Of a stretch of DNA of 64,000 nt, positions 26,814 to 36,200 are shown piece by piece. The DNA comes from Porphyromonadaceae bacterium UBA7332 (GTDB taxonomy: Bacteria; Bacteroidota; Bacteroidia; Bacteroidales; UBA7332). The notes beneath the pieces are model-generated. The model saw only the letters and a list, made by a program, of their open reading frames with translations, ran no database searches and had not been told where the DNA came from. Each line of letters opens with the position of its first letter. Position 1 is the first letter of the stretch. The stretch is taken from positions 25,810 through 89,809 of the forward strand of contig DKPO01000016.1 of assembly GCA_002471225.1 (NCBI GenBank), read 5' to 3'. A program made the position numbers and the translations under genes.

Positions 26814-28205
26814 TTACAACGCAACATTTAAAGTTGCAGTCACTCCTGAAAGAGATATTTCATTTGCGTTGGTCAGTTCAATAGTCAAAGATAGGTTTTT
26901 CCCTTGTTTTTTAGCCGAAACAACTTCAAAATGAGGTGCCAAAAGACGAATATCGGCATGGATTACTCGCCGGCTCGCCGGAATCCAGGCATCAACTTCC
27001 ACATTATTCAATCTGCCTTTATCAACATATAGTTCAAGCAGCTGACCATCTCTTTTTACAAATGATTTAGCTAACTTAATCCAATTCGAAATTGCATATC
27101 TTTTCATTTGTTCCGACACATCTCCGTCAGCAGCTGAAGCAAAACGCTTACTCATAAAGCTGTTCAATTCGGAAGTAGTCGAAAGACTCCATTCATTTTT
27201 CAAATCTGTCAATGGCTTAAATCCTTTAAATTCATATTCGAATCTTGCCAACTCTTCATTTGAGTTCTGATAAGTAGTCAAAGACAATGTACAAGTTATC
27301 GTATTATTGCTTTTATTGCAATTTTTACTTTGAGGAACGATCTCTGCTACGAAAACTTTATCATCCGAAAACTCCAGGAAATTACCATAAAATGACTCCA
27401 GATGTTCATACACGCCCTGCATATAGAAATACTGAGGCTCTTTCGTTGTCTTTACCGTATTTTTATAATACAAATTCTTATCGAAACGGATGAAAGGTTG
27501 TTCTCTGATTGCTGTTTTACCGACAAGTCCGTCATAAGTCACAATAAAGTAAATACGACCCTCATCATATCTGACTTCAGAAAGTGCCGTTTTAGCTATA
27601 TCCTCATCTGTAAAATCGTACAGATCAGATCCGTCAGGACTTGTAGAGTAAAAACGCACCCATTGGCTTAAGAATTCAGCCGTCAGTTTATCGGATTTTT
27701 TCAGACGATAAAACTCGTCAAAAGGTATTGGCAAGCTCTCCGGTGACGTTACACCTTCTTTCCAGGTAACATTCACACGACTAGCCATATAGAAACGAGC
27801 GGGTTTCTTTTTAAGACCTTTGCATGCAAATTCTACCGCAAACTCTTTCCCGTTAACTGTCCCCGATACAGAAGATACAAAGCTACCCTCCTCATCGTTA
27901 CGACTGACTACGTTACTTGCAGTTACGTGTAATTTTCTTCCCTGAATATCTTTCTCTTCGTTTGATTCTTTTATCAGCTGAAGACATTGATAAACATTCA
28001 GATCCGTATTAATATTGAAATATGATTTTAGCTCGGCTTCTGTCGGAGGAGTAGTGTCCGCCTCATTCCCTGCCTGCTCTTTATCAGGTTTATTCGGAAC
28101 AACTGTTTCAGGAACAGATCCCGGTTTTACGTTAAGTACTGGCTCGTCTTTATCACAAGCGGTAAGGAAAGCTGCCGTTAAAGCAATAAAAATGACTTTC
28201 TTCAT
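26814..28205 (-). CDS. Hypothetical lipoprotein
   Basis: A 463-residue lipoprotein (MKKVIFIALTAAFLTAC lipobox at Cys17) that I do not recognise. A Pro/Glu/Asp-rich linker (about residues 18-60) leads to a mainly beta-sheet protein. It contains a short Cys pair (NCNKSNNTITC) near residue 297, which could form a disulfide. The C-terminal ~60 residues look like a small beta-sandwich ending in SGVTATLNVAL. It is monocistronic, with a two-box promoter and a good terminator. Location is presumably outer membrane, facing the periplasm or surface; the acidic linker right after the lipidated Cys (CDKDEP) resembles the lipoprotein export signals described for Bacteroidota, so surface exposure is possible. 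Confidence 0.65.
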   Translation of the reverse strand: MKKVIFIALTAAFLTACDKDEPVLNVKPGSVPETVVPNKPDKEQAGNEADTTPPTEAELKSYFNINTDLNVYQCLQLIKESNEEKDIQGRKLHVTASNVVSRNDEEGSFVSSVSGTVNGKEFAVEFACKGLKKKPARFYMASRVNVTWKEGVTSPESLPIPFDEFYRLKKSDKLTAEFLSQWVRFYSTSPDGSDLYDFTDEDIAKTALSEVRYDEGRIYFIVTYDGLVGKTAIREQPFIRFDKNLYYKNTVKTTKEPQYFYMQGVYEHLESFYGNFLEFSDDKVFVAEIVPQSKNCNKSNNTITCTLSLTTYQNSNEELARFEYEFKGFKPLTDLKNEWSLSTTSELNSFMSKRFASAADGDVSEQMKRYAISNWIKLAKSFVKRDGQLLELYVDKGRLNNVEVDAWIPASRRVIHADIRLLAPHFEVVSAKKQGKNLSLTIELTNANEISLSGVTATLNVAL

Positions 28206-28339
28206 AAAAGTTTAATTAATGTAAGACTATAACTTTATTTTAAATCTGTCGGTATCAAATCAAAGGTTCAGCAACGTGAATGCTTAAAAAACGAACATTC
28301 TACGTAATTAATTGCTACTATTCATTTTATTTTAGGCTT

Positions 28340-28370
28340 CAAAGATATATAAAATTCTAATTTGTGCAAA
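28340..28370 (-). promoter_or_regulatory. Bacteroidales promoter for the 26814-28205 lipoprotein gene
   Basis: On the minus strand: TTTG (28367-28370), 19-nt spacer, TATCTTTG (28340-28347). Leader of about 130 nt. Confidence 0.7.
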
Positions 28371-28393
28371 TTACCTGTCAGCACCGTTAAACA

Positions 28394-28434
28394 CAAAACG
28401 GAGAAAACCTGCATAAACAGAGCTTTCTCCGTTT
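28394..28434 (-). terminator. Terminator downstream of the DUF5723 operon
   Basis: Eleven-base stem AAACGGAGAAA with its complement (28396-28406 with 28424-28434), U-rich tail on the minus strand. It lies 265 bases beyond the DUF5723 stop codon, an unusually long 3' region. Confidence 0.55.
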
Positions 28435-28700
28435 CTTCATTTCAAAACATTAAGAATATTCTTATTTTATTGGATATCTTGAATTTAAACCGAGTCTCCT
28501 TTATTCATCATTCTGTATTTCATCATATCTATCCATTCCTCAAAAAGCCTACAGGATCTGAATTATTGCGACAAACAGAACTATCAGACCGACCAATAAT
28601 GCATATTCTTCCAATGACAGCAAAGTATAAATAGCAAAATAGAGAGATGAGAGATGAGAGCTGAAACTCAGACTCCGCTCTCTACCCTTTATTAAATTCC

Positions 28701-30077
28701 TCAAATATTCAGAGGAATCGCAATTCCTGCAAAAAGATTATATCCGTAAGAATGAATCGGATAAAATTGTTTGGTCAGTTTCTTAAATATAAAATCACCT
28801 CCTAATGTTATGTTTACTGCTTTCTCCGGTGCTATATTCAATGCAAAACCTACTGATCCGAAATGGCCATTGATAACTGAAGTACTTAATGCTCCTTGTA
28901 GCCAGTCCAACGGACGACAATTAACAGATAATGTCAAATCATTAAGCGGGAAATACTCACTCATTTGATTTGTATAAAGCAGGCCGACCCCTAATAATTC
29001 ATCCAGAAACAAAGCTTCCGCACCGATATTCATTTTCATATACAAGGATTTAGCATGCGCTTTTTTGGCTATATTCTCGTATTTAATCATTTGTTTAAAG
29101 CGATCTCCCAAATCGTCCAGTTGATTATCTACCGAACTGTCATCATTTACATCAATATCAAAACCGACGAAATCCACGATACCATCCGAAGCCGCTCTTA
29201 CCGAACTGGATTTAGACCATGAGATAAAGCCTATATCCTGAATTGAAGCCGAAACTTTCAGCCAACTCAGCGGGCGATATTCAGCACCTAAGTCTAAACC
29301 AAGTCCATTCCCTGCCAGACCGTAACCGCCTTTCATTTCATAGTTATCGAAATATTTATCGATTTCCTGTAAACCTGTTGAATTATTGTGCAATCCTTTC
29401 ACATAAGTTTCCAGGGATGTATTAACCTTTGCATAAAGTTTATCTTCATTTGAGAATACATCAAATTGAGTGATTTTCATACGAGATCTGGCCAATCCGC
29501 CCAGATACTTCAATCGTCCTCCGACAGTCAGATTATCCATCAGCTTACGTGAATAACCGGCATAAATTTCAAGGAAAGCGTTAGCGTTTACCTCTAATTT
29601 ACGAATAGGTGAGTATGAATCCGGACCTAACTTTGCCAATTCAAATGCACCTTTAGGAATGGCTACATTCGCATTCTGGCGCAAGTTTATTCCTCCCGTC
29701 CAGTATCCGCTTTCTTTCGCAAAGCCGATTCCGAAAATATTCATATCTAAAGATTGACTTAGGCGGTTGTTGTCTTTCAGTTTTCCGATAAAACTGTTTA
29801 CATTGACTGACGGATCAAGAAAAGTTGTCAGTGAGCCATCAGGTCTTTTATAAATAAAATGATCAACCAGAAACGAATTTGTCTCTACCTGTGCCCCGAT
29901 ACCACCCAAAACAGGAACGGAAACAAAGCCTTTATCGGTATGAAAGGCAGGATTATAATTCTGACGCTGAACCGAATTATCCAGAAAGTAGGCCGTTTTC
30001 AGCATTTGTGCACACACCTCTGTACGCTGTAGGATCAATGCGCCAAAGATCATACATCCTATATATATTTTTTTCAT
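28701..30077 (-). CDS. DUF5723 family outer membrane protein
   Basis: A 458-residue secreted protein with a signal peptide ending near residue 23 (VCAQ). The mature protein begins with FLDNSVQRQNYNPAFHTDKG and continues as a long beta-barrel-like sequence with a VGGRLKYLGGL segment, LDLGAEYRPLSWLKVSASIQ near the middle and NLFAGIAIPLNI at the C-terminus. The Asn-Pro-Ala motif at the start is characteristic of the Bacteroidota DUF5723/PorV-like barrels. Function unknown; probably an outer membrane channel or scaffold. It follows the lipoprotein gene at 30097-31779 by 19 bases and is presumably co-transcribed, so the two may form an outer membrane complex. Confidence 0.75.
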   Translation of the reverse strand: MKKIYIGCMIFGALILQRTEVCAQMLKTAYFLDNSVQRQNYNPAFHTDKGFVSVPVLGGIGAQVETNSFLVDHFIYKRPDGSLTTFLDPSVNVNSFIGKLKDNNRLSQSLDMNIFGIGFAKESGYWTGGINLRQNANVAIPKGAFELAKLGPDSYSPIRKLEVNANAFLEIYAGYSRKLMDNLTVGGRLKYLGGLARSRMKITQFDVFSNEDKLYAKVNTSLETYVKGLHNNSTGLQEIDKYFDNYEMKGGYGLAGNGLGLDLGAEYRPLSWLKVSASIQDIGFISWSKSSSVRAASDGIVDFVGFDIDVNDDSSVDNQLDDLGDRFKQMIKYENIAKKAHAKSLYMKMNIGAEALFLDELLGVGLLYTNQMSEYFPLNDLTLSVNCRPLDWLQGALSTSVINGHFGSVGFALNIAPEKAVNITLGGDFIFKKLTKQFYPIHSYGYNLFAGIAIPLNI

Positions 30078-30096
30078 CTGTGTTCTGTAGTTTTAT

Positions 30097-31779
30097 TTAT
30101 GGTTTTATGATGACTCCCCCTTTTTTACGGATCTTCAGATTCTTGATATCCACAAAATTATCGACAGTTATTACTTTCCCTGCCAATGATTCATCCGTAA
30201 AAACATTACCTTTCAATAAAAGATTTCGTGCACGAATCATTTTCGGAGCATCTTCTTTGGATACAATAAATTCGATTTGCTGACTATCGGTATCCGATAA
30301 TAAGACATCAGCAATCTGAACTCCGACAGGTTGATTGTTTTCATCTAACACATCAATATCCAGCTTGATATTTAACGGAACATCCTTTGTTACCAAAGCA
30401 TCGATATATACTTCACTGTTCTCAGCCGAAAATAATAAGTCAATGGTCTTCTGATCAAAGACTTCTTCTTTTTGCTCATTGATATCTGCTTTCAAATCTT
30501 TACCAAAAACAAACGGTGTTTCGAAAACCGCACTGATTTCAGCTTCCATATGACTGTATAACACTTGTCTTTCAACCGATTCATCAAGCTTCACGACTGC
30601 AGTAATCGTTAAATTACGACGTCCTTCTTTCAGAACTTTAGTCAGATCATAAGTATAGTTATTATTAACCGGATCATTTGTTACACGAGTTCCCAAATGA
30701 TACAGAGTTTCTGTCATTATATTTTTTCCGGACGCTTTCAATGCAACATTTACAGACTCCGAACCTTCCTGTTCATTTCTCAATTGATAGTGCATAGAAA
30801 GATCCATATTACTTGCGACCGTAAAGGAACTGTTCGTCTTAAGCAAAAGTTGCGGCTGATAGAAATCAATTACAGCCTCATCTCCAAATGCATCATAAAG
30901 TTGCTCCAATAAATTCTTTTCTATCGGCATCTGGATCTCATCAAACTGAAAAGAGAATTTACCTTCAATACGCTCCATATTTTCCTCCAGAATCTGAGGT
31001 CCCATCACTACCGTGATGTTCGCACCTGCATTATACGGGATTCCTGTAGAGACAAGCGAACTCTCTACTATAAAAGGCTGAACATTTAATGGATTGTCTA
31101 TTTGTGAAACAGGTATTAATATAACGGCATGCTTATTATCAGACAGCTTAGAAAAAGCAACACTGAAACGGATTACTCCATTTTCAAAAACATAGTCAGA
31201 AGACTGACTCTCTTTAATTGTTATTTCGGATGGAACCTTGATTTCAAACTGTAATTGATCTTCCGCAGACTGGCTCATAATACCCGCTTGAGAAATATCG
31301 ATTTTCAAAAATCCATCAATAAGGGTAATCAGATCCAGTCTTTTGATAGACTCACCTACCGTAGCTTCGGGATCAATAGCGTATACCTCTTTGGTTGTTA
31401 ATTTATATGTACCTGCCGGTATCATACCACCCTCAAATTCATTGATCGGATATTCAAGCGGCGTCTCTTTACCGAAAGTTATCTGATCAAAAATAGCAGC
31501 TTTCATTTCATCCGTACTGATTCTATTCGTATCAGTAACATATTCGATAAACATTTGATTACCTCGCTGAACCAGGTTTCCCTTCATATCAGGCAATAGC
31601 TTCTCAAGTTGTTGTTTATCAAAACGAATTGTTTCGAAATTCCCTCCCGGGAGACTCACCCCTTCTGTAAATAATAGAATTTCATCATTCTTGATTTTGC
31701 TCAAATCCCAACTTTGATCGATGCAACTGAACATACTTAGAGTTAAAAGTGAGATAACAGACAGACACTTTAATTTCAT
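30097..31779 (-). CDS. Hypothetical lipoprotein paired with a DUF5723 barrel
   Basis: A 560-residue lipoprotein that I do not recognise by name. Signal and lipobox (SMFSC near residue 19) are followed by IDQSWDLSKIKNDEILL and a body of all-beta modules. A segment that looks like repeated domains includes VASNMDLSMHYQLRNEQE near 310 and a C-terminal domain ending in VDNFVDIKNLKIRKKG. An upstream in-frame TTG would add three residues; the ATG at 31779 gives a clean signal peptide. The -7 box TACCTTTG (minus strand, 31809-31816) lies about 30 nt upstream. It is the first gene of a two-gene operon with the DUF5723 barrel. Confidence 0.65.
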   Translation of the reverse strand: MKLKCLSVISLLTLSMFSCIDQSWDLSKIKNDEILLFTEGVSLPGGNFETIRFDKQQLEKLLPDMKGNLVQRGNQMFIEYVTDTNRISTDEMKAAIFDQITFGKETPLEYPINEFEGGMIPAGTYKLTTKEVYAIDPEATVGESIKRLDLITLIDGFLKIDISQAGIMSQSAEDQLQFEIKVPSEITIKESQSSDYVFENGVIRFSVAFSKLSDNKHAVILIPVSQIDNPLNVQPFIVESSLVSTGIPYNAGANITVVMGPQILEENMERIEGKFSFQFDEIQMPIEKNLLEQLYDAFGDEAVIDFYQPQLLLKTNSSFTVASNMDLSMHYQLRNEQEGSESVNVALKASGKNIMTETLYHLGTRVTNDPVNNNYTYDLTKVLKEGRRNLTITAVVKLDESVERQVLYSHMEAEISAVFETPFVFGKDLKADINEQKEEVFDQKTIDLLFSAENSEVYIDALVTKDVPLNIKLDIDVLDENNQPVGVQIADVLLSDTDSQQIEFIVSKEDAPKMIRARNLLLKGNVFTDESLAGKVITVDNFVDIKNLKIRKKGGVIIKP

Positions 31780-32047
31780 CTCGTTCAAATATTGATTAAA
31801 AATTTCGGCAAAGGTAATTAAATATTAATAATAATAAAATATAAAAAGTACAATGTAAAGATCCTTAATTATAAAGACTTACCTCATTACAAACCCCGGG
31901 GTTCCTTCTCTTTCACATATAAAAGTGAGTAATTATTATGAAGACATAAGGTAATCGAAAACTATTATTAATTTATTTCTGTAATCCTGAAAATCATAAA
32001 ACTCCCTGAAGAGGGAGCCTTTTTCATAAATCATAAATTTTTACTAT

Positions 32048-32080
32048 AAAAAAAGAGATGTAGTGATACATCTCTTTTTG
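32048..32080. terminator. Orphan bidirectional terminator hairpin
   Basis: Thirteen-base perfect stem (32050-32062 with 32067-32079), GTGA tetraloop, A-run left and T-run right. It lies between divergent genes. Confidence 0.6.
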
Positions 32081-32109
32081 CATTTTATCCCGGCTTTCTA
32101 CGCTTTTGA

Positions 32110-32140
32110 TTTGATTATTTGCTGAAATAAAATATCTTCG
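32110..32140 (+). promoter_or_regulatory. Promoter of the HEIFH metallopeptidase gene
   Basis: TTTG (32110-32113), 19-nt spacer, TATCTTCG (32133-32140, one mismatch to TAnnTTTG), about 20 nt before the ATG. Confidence 0.5.
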
Positions 32141-32160
32141 AACAAAAATATTAAAACCAC

Positions 32161-33216
32161 ATGAAATTAACACTACCGCTATTTTTGAGAGAGGCTTGGA
32201 TCTTATTAATTATTTTTCTTTCAATGCTCCCGCAAATCATACTCGGTCAGAAGAATCTAACCTTAGATTATTCTGCTATTGATTTAGTATCAGGAATCAA
32301 AAACAACCCGTCAGATATTTATCTCTGCGATTCTATATCTAAAAGTACATCATTGCAATTAGTTGAACTCATATGTCATAAGAACGAAAGTGATAAGCCT
32401 TCATTAAAAGATGCTCTATCTAAATTAAGCAATAAGATAAATAGTCAGCCAGACTATTTTCTATGCAACAATCTTGATTCTTTAGAATGTGAACTGATTT
32501 CACTAATAAATGATAGCAAACAAATTAATCCTGACTCTCTTTCTATCTCTGTAAAAAAATATTTTCCTCTTACTGACGTTTCTCAATTAAGAACAACCAT
32601 TTTCTTTACTGTCTGTGGTTGGCAATGGGGAGATGCTGTTGCTTTTAATTATTCGATATATGATAATAAATGTATTTTGGAAGGAGATTTGAATGGTATT
32701 ATGATTAATCTTCAAATATTCTTACAATATGCTGATAACAATTCGAAACGGGTCCAAATAATGAAAGACATCCTCAAACATGAAATTTTCCATATTTATT
32801 TTGCTCAACATGCAAAAGTAAATGGCTTTTCAAAACATCAGAATGAATTTGATCAATTAACGTACATCATGCAGAATGAAGGTATTGCTCACTTCTTGTC
32901 TTTAATAAACTCTACATCTGATGCTTTTTTTGAAAAGCATATAAAGAGTACCATTCAACAAATAGATTCATTACTTGTCTTTCTAAAAGATCCCGACATT
33001 TCTCATCTTGAAAAGACCGAACGCATAAATCGGGGTACATACGGTCCGTTTTGGAGTAAGTTCATCTGTATTGCCGGATTATATACAGCTTCTAAGATCT
33101 ATGAGAATGACGGTATCAGTGGTTTACAAAAATCTATTGATGCCGGTCCCGAAGACTTCTTCAAGAAGTATTGCCAATATTCAAATCAATATATGCAGAA
33201 TCAAACTAACAATTAA
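32161..33216 (+). CDS. Putative zinc metallopeptidase (HEIFH), DUF5700-like
   Basis: A 351-residue secreted protein: signal sequence about residues 1-30 (long hydrophobic stretch, cleavage near GQ). The zinc-binding signature LKHEIFHIYFAQH lies near residue 207, and a second conserved-looking segment, QNEGIAHFLSL, lies about 30 residues later and could supply the third zinc ligand Glu, as in gluzincins. The overall pattern resembles the Bacteroidota DUF5700/DUF2268-like putative peptidases; this match is tentative. A helix-rich C-terminal half follows. The gene is alone, with its own promoter and terminator, and is AT-richer than its neighbours. The substrate is unknown; location is periplasmic or extracellular. 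Confidence 0.65.
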   Translation: MKLTLPLFLREAWILLIIFLSMLPQIILGQKNLTLDYSAIDLVSGIKNNPSDIYLCDSISKSTSLQLVELICHKNESDKPSLKDALSKLSNKINSQPDYFLCNNLDSLECELISLINDSKQINPDSLSISVKKYFPLTDVSQLRTTIFFTVCGWQWGDAVAFNYSIYDNKCILEGDLNGIMINLQIFLQYADNNSKRVQIMKDILKHEIFHIYFAQHAKVNGFSKHQNEFDQLTYIMQNEGIAHFLSLINSTSDAFFEKHIKSTIQQIDSLLVFLKDPDISHLEKTERINRGTYGPFWSKFICIAGLYTASKIYENDGISGLQKSIDAGPEDFFKKYCQYSNQYMQNQTNN

Positions 33217-33247
33217 AGGGAGTTTTCTCACTGAGAAACTCCCTCTT
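33217..33247. terminator. Terminator between convergent metallopeptidase and fusion-protein genes
   Basis: Stem GGGAGTTT/AAACTCCC (about 33218-33225 with 33236-33243), located directly after the 33216 stop. Confidence 0.65.
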
Positions 33248-33272
33248 TCTGATAATATAATCGAGACAAATA

Positions 33273-36200
33273 TCAATCTTCGATAATTAAACGCATTCCT
33301 ACATTCCACGGAGCCTGCCATGGAAGGAAGTTACGACGGACAGCTGTTGCTGCACGCTGAGTCCGCTCATACCACGAACCCCCACGCACTACTTTATCTG
33401 CTTCAATCATTGCAGGATCACTCGACCGTTCGAAATCACTGCGTGTCCACTCTGCTACATTACCATGCATATCATACAGACCCCACGGATTGGCCTGATA
33501 TTGTCCCGGAGACGTTACAAGCATATTTCCGTCATTCCGATCTTCGTGCTTCGGTATATAATTTAAATACTTATAATAATAGCTCGATGAGGACATTGGC
33601 TGAGGATCGATACCTGACACAGCCATTTTTGTAAGCTGTACATCAGCCAGATTTTCAAAAACAGTAAAGTCCGTATCGGCATTTCCAAACCAGAAGTCAT
33701 CAGCCGAACCTGCACGGGCAGCCCACTCCCACTGTTCTTCCGTAGGCAACATAATATTCAGCCCTGTTTGTTCGCTCAAAAGCTGAGCATACTTTTCTGC
33801 CTGGAGATAACTGACCTTCGTTGCAGAAAGTTCATCACCGCGCACATCATATCCCGGTGTCGTATGATCCTTCCAGAACTGGCCTACGTAACGACTGTCA
33901 TGAGTCGGAATCAATGCCTTCATTTGCGCATTAGTTATTTCGGTTTCACTCATCCAGAAACCTTTTTCTACTGTAGCTTTATAAGGTGATTTTGTCTGAC
34001 CTTTACCACTACCGCCGGCAACGAAACGTCCTGCAGGAACATAAACAAATGTAATTTTCTGCCCGTTACCCAGATCAACGACACGAGGCTGCTTACCTGC
34101 GACTTTTGCTTTAGCTTCTTCTACACTGAACGGCCAGCCTTTTATTATAGGAACTTTGACTTTTCTTTCTGCTTTCTGCTCCGGCATAACCGGTTTTATA
34201 TCTCCTTTTGCTTTAAGAGATTCAGCATAATCGGTCAACTCTTTTTCCCAATCCACTGCCGTATACTCTCCTGCATATTTCTCGGCAAGCTGACGACGAC
34301 GCAACTTCTGATTCACTACCGGACCGGCTGTTGTGGTATATGGTTTCGCCACAAATGATCCATTGTACGGAGCATTAAAATCCAGCCATTTATAGAGTGT
34401 TTTTATTTCTTCCTCGGTAAGTTTCACTCCGTGATGGTTATTTTCCAGAATCTGGAACATCTCCGAATTCATCGTCGCATACTCATACGGATTCAGTACA
34501 GCCATCTCCGCTTCCGGTCCCTGTCTGTAGAAGTACGGATGGAAATCCAGATAGCTCATTGAATAGCGGTGGGGCGAACTTTTATCAATACGACCGCCTG
34601 TGAAATTACGCGGCACATCTCCTTCTCCGTTATGACAAGCAATACAAGCACGGTCTAATATAGGCTGAATCTCGAGTTCAAACGTAAACGAACGCACACC
34701 TCCTTTAGGCGGGACAATCGTATTCGGTTGTTTTTGCGATGCAATAACACGTTTAGGGATTACCGTACTGTTCTGATCTTCGTGACATCCGACACAAGAC
34801 ACTACTTCACCCGGCATTCCTGTGAGCCATGAACGCATCAACTGGATTGCCCGTCCTTTACTGTCTAGCGGCTGAAGTGAAATCGGTGTATTCGCAGGAA
34901 TCGTAAAAATAACGGACCCGTCGCTCTCCACATCAACCTCTCCGAGTTCACGTTTAATATCCCATCCTGACTGAATACCCTGAGCCAGGTGATTGGATGG
35001 CGAAGATAAATAAGCAAATTCATAAGTTAGAACCCGTAGTTTCTTTACCGTCCCACGTGGTACACCGGCCAGCCCTTCTCCTTCATAAATATCCTGAATA
35101 AATACCGTTGACGTATTCTTACTCAAATCAACTTTATTCGGAATTACAGGAGGGCTGATCCGCTTTTTAACAGGAATCGGTGAGGTATAACCCTTTCCTT
35201 CCGTTTCTGCCAACAGAATCATGTTATCGTATATATCAACCAGATAGATCCCCCATAAAGAACTTGGTGTCGGTTTGGAAGACACGATAAAATATTTATC
35301 CGTAATAGGGAACGGTTTTGCAAACTGCGGCCATACACCATTTACCATTTCGTCTTTCACAATCGGAATAACCGGTCTTTGCGAGAATGGTATTTCCTGT
35401 AATATACCTTTTTCTTCTTTGCGCGATTTAGCCGGATCAAAGATCATTAATCTTCCACTGTGAACAACACCATGATGCCCGGAAACAATGCCTATAAAAG
35501 TGCTTGCACCACCTGGTAAAGCTTGCATATCAAAGGTCGCATTCGGAAAGTAAGAACCACTTCCGTATAATGCTTTCTGCTCAGTTCCATCGGGATTCAT
35601 CGTAAATACCATCCGTGAATAATAGTGCATCAGATCGGTATATTCCCAACGTGTGTACATTACTTTCCCGTTATTCATGATCGACGGATTCCAGTTGTTC
35701 TCCTGATCAAAGCACAAACTACGCATTTTTCCGGTTGCCGGATCAAAAAGAGCCGAATTTGCCACAGGATCGTCACCGTCAATACATGGTACTCCCTGAT
35801 AGCCCAGGTTTGTATTTACAATATATTTACCATCCGGTAAATAGGATGCATCAAACAGCTCGACATCTTCCTCTTCCGGAACGATTGCCTGTTTAACGTT
35901 TTCTCCATTCGCCTTCATTTCAAAAACCTGCCAGCGACGTTTATCATCCTGAGAGGTAAAGATCAGACGATCAGCATCCCAATGGAGTTGTAATGATGTT
36001 ATGGCCGAATTGATATCCGGTTTATATAAAGTCTTTTTAGTAGGATTTTCGTTTCTCAAATCAGTCAGTTCTACAATACTAGCTTCGAAGCCCTCTCTCG
36101 GAGTCGAGAGTTGCGAACTCCAGTTTGAATTAGGAGTTCCCATAGCTTCAGCACCTTTTACGCGTGCTGCAGGACCAATATTATACTGAGCGGCTATAAT

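Larger units (their letters stand above)
28206..28700. other. Intergenic region: promoter, terminator and two micro-ORF candidates
   Basis: Holds the promoter of the lipoprotein gene (28340-28370) and a terminator (28394-28434). Between that terminator and the DUF5723 gene lie about 265 bases with minus-strand micro-ORFs at 28549-28623 and 28485-28526; these are only candidates. Confidence 0.5.
31780..32160. other. Divergent intergenic region with GC palindrome and two hairpins
   Basis: About 380 AT-rich bases between divergent genes. It contains the 12-bp palindrome AACCCCGGGGTT (31892-31903), a small CTCCC/GGGAG hairpin near 32002-32017 followed by a T-run, and a strong terminator-like hairpin (32048-32080). 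No gene ends here, so the hairpins are orphan. The plus-strand promoter for the metallopeptidase gene lies at 32110-32140. Confidence 0.5.

Noticed and set aside
28362..28634. 90-codon plus-strand ORF in the lipoprotein/DUF5723 spacer
   Set aside because: It runs over the terminator at 28394-28434 and overlaps the promoter of the divergent lipoprotein gene; composition looks non-coding.
31892..31915. tRNA T-arm-like sequence (GGGGTTCC)
   Set aside because: No acceptor, D or anticodon stems can be built around it.
34000..34100. Active formylglycine-generating enzyme in the 33273-37286 fusion
   Set aside because: The SUMF1-like fold is there, but the Cys residues needed in the C-terminal segment are missing and no sulfatase gene is near.
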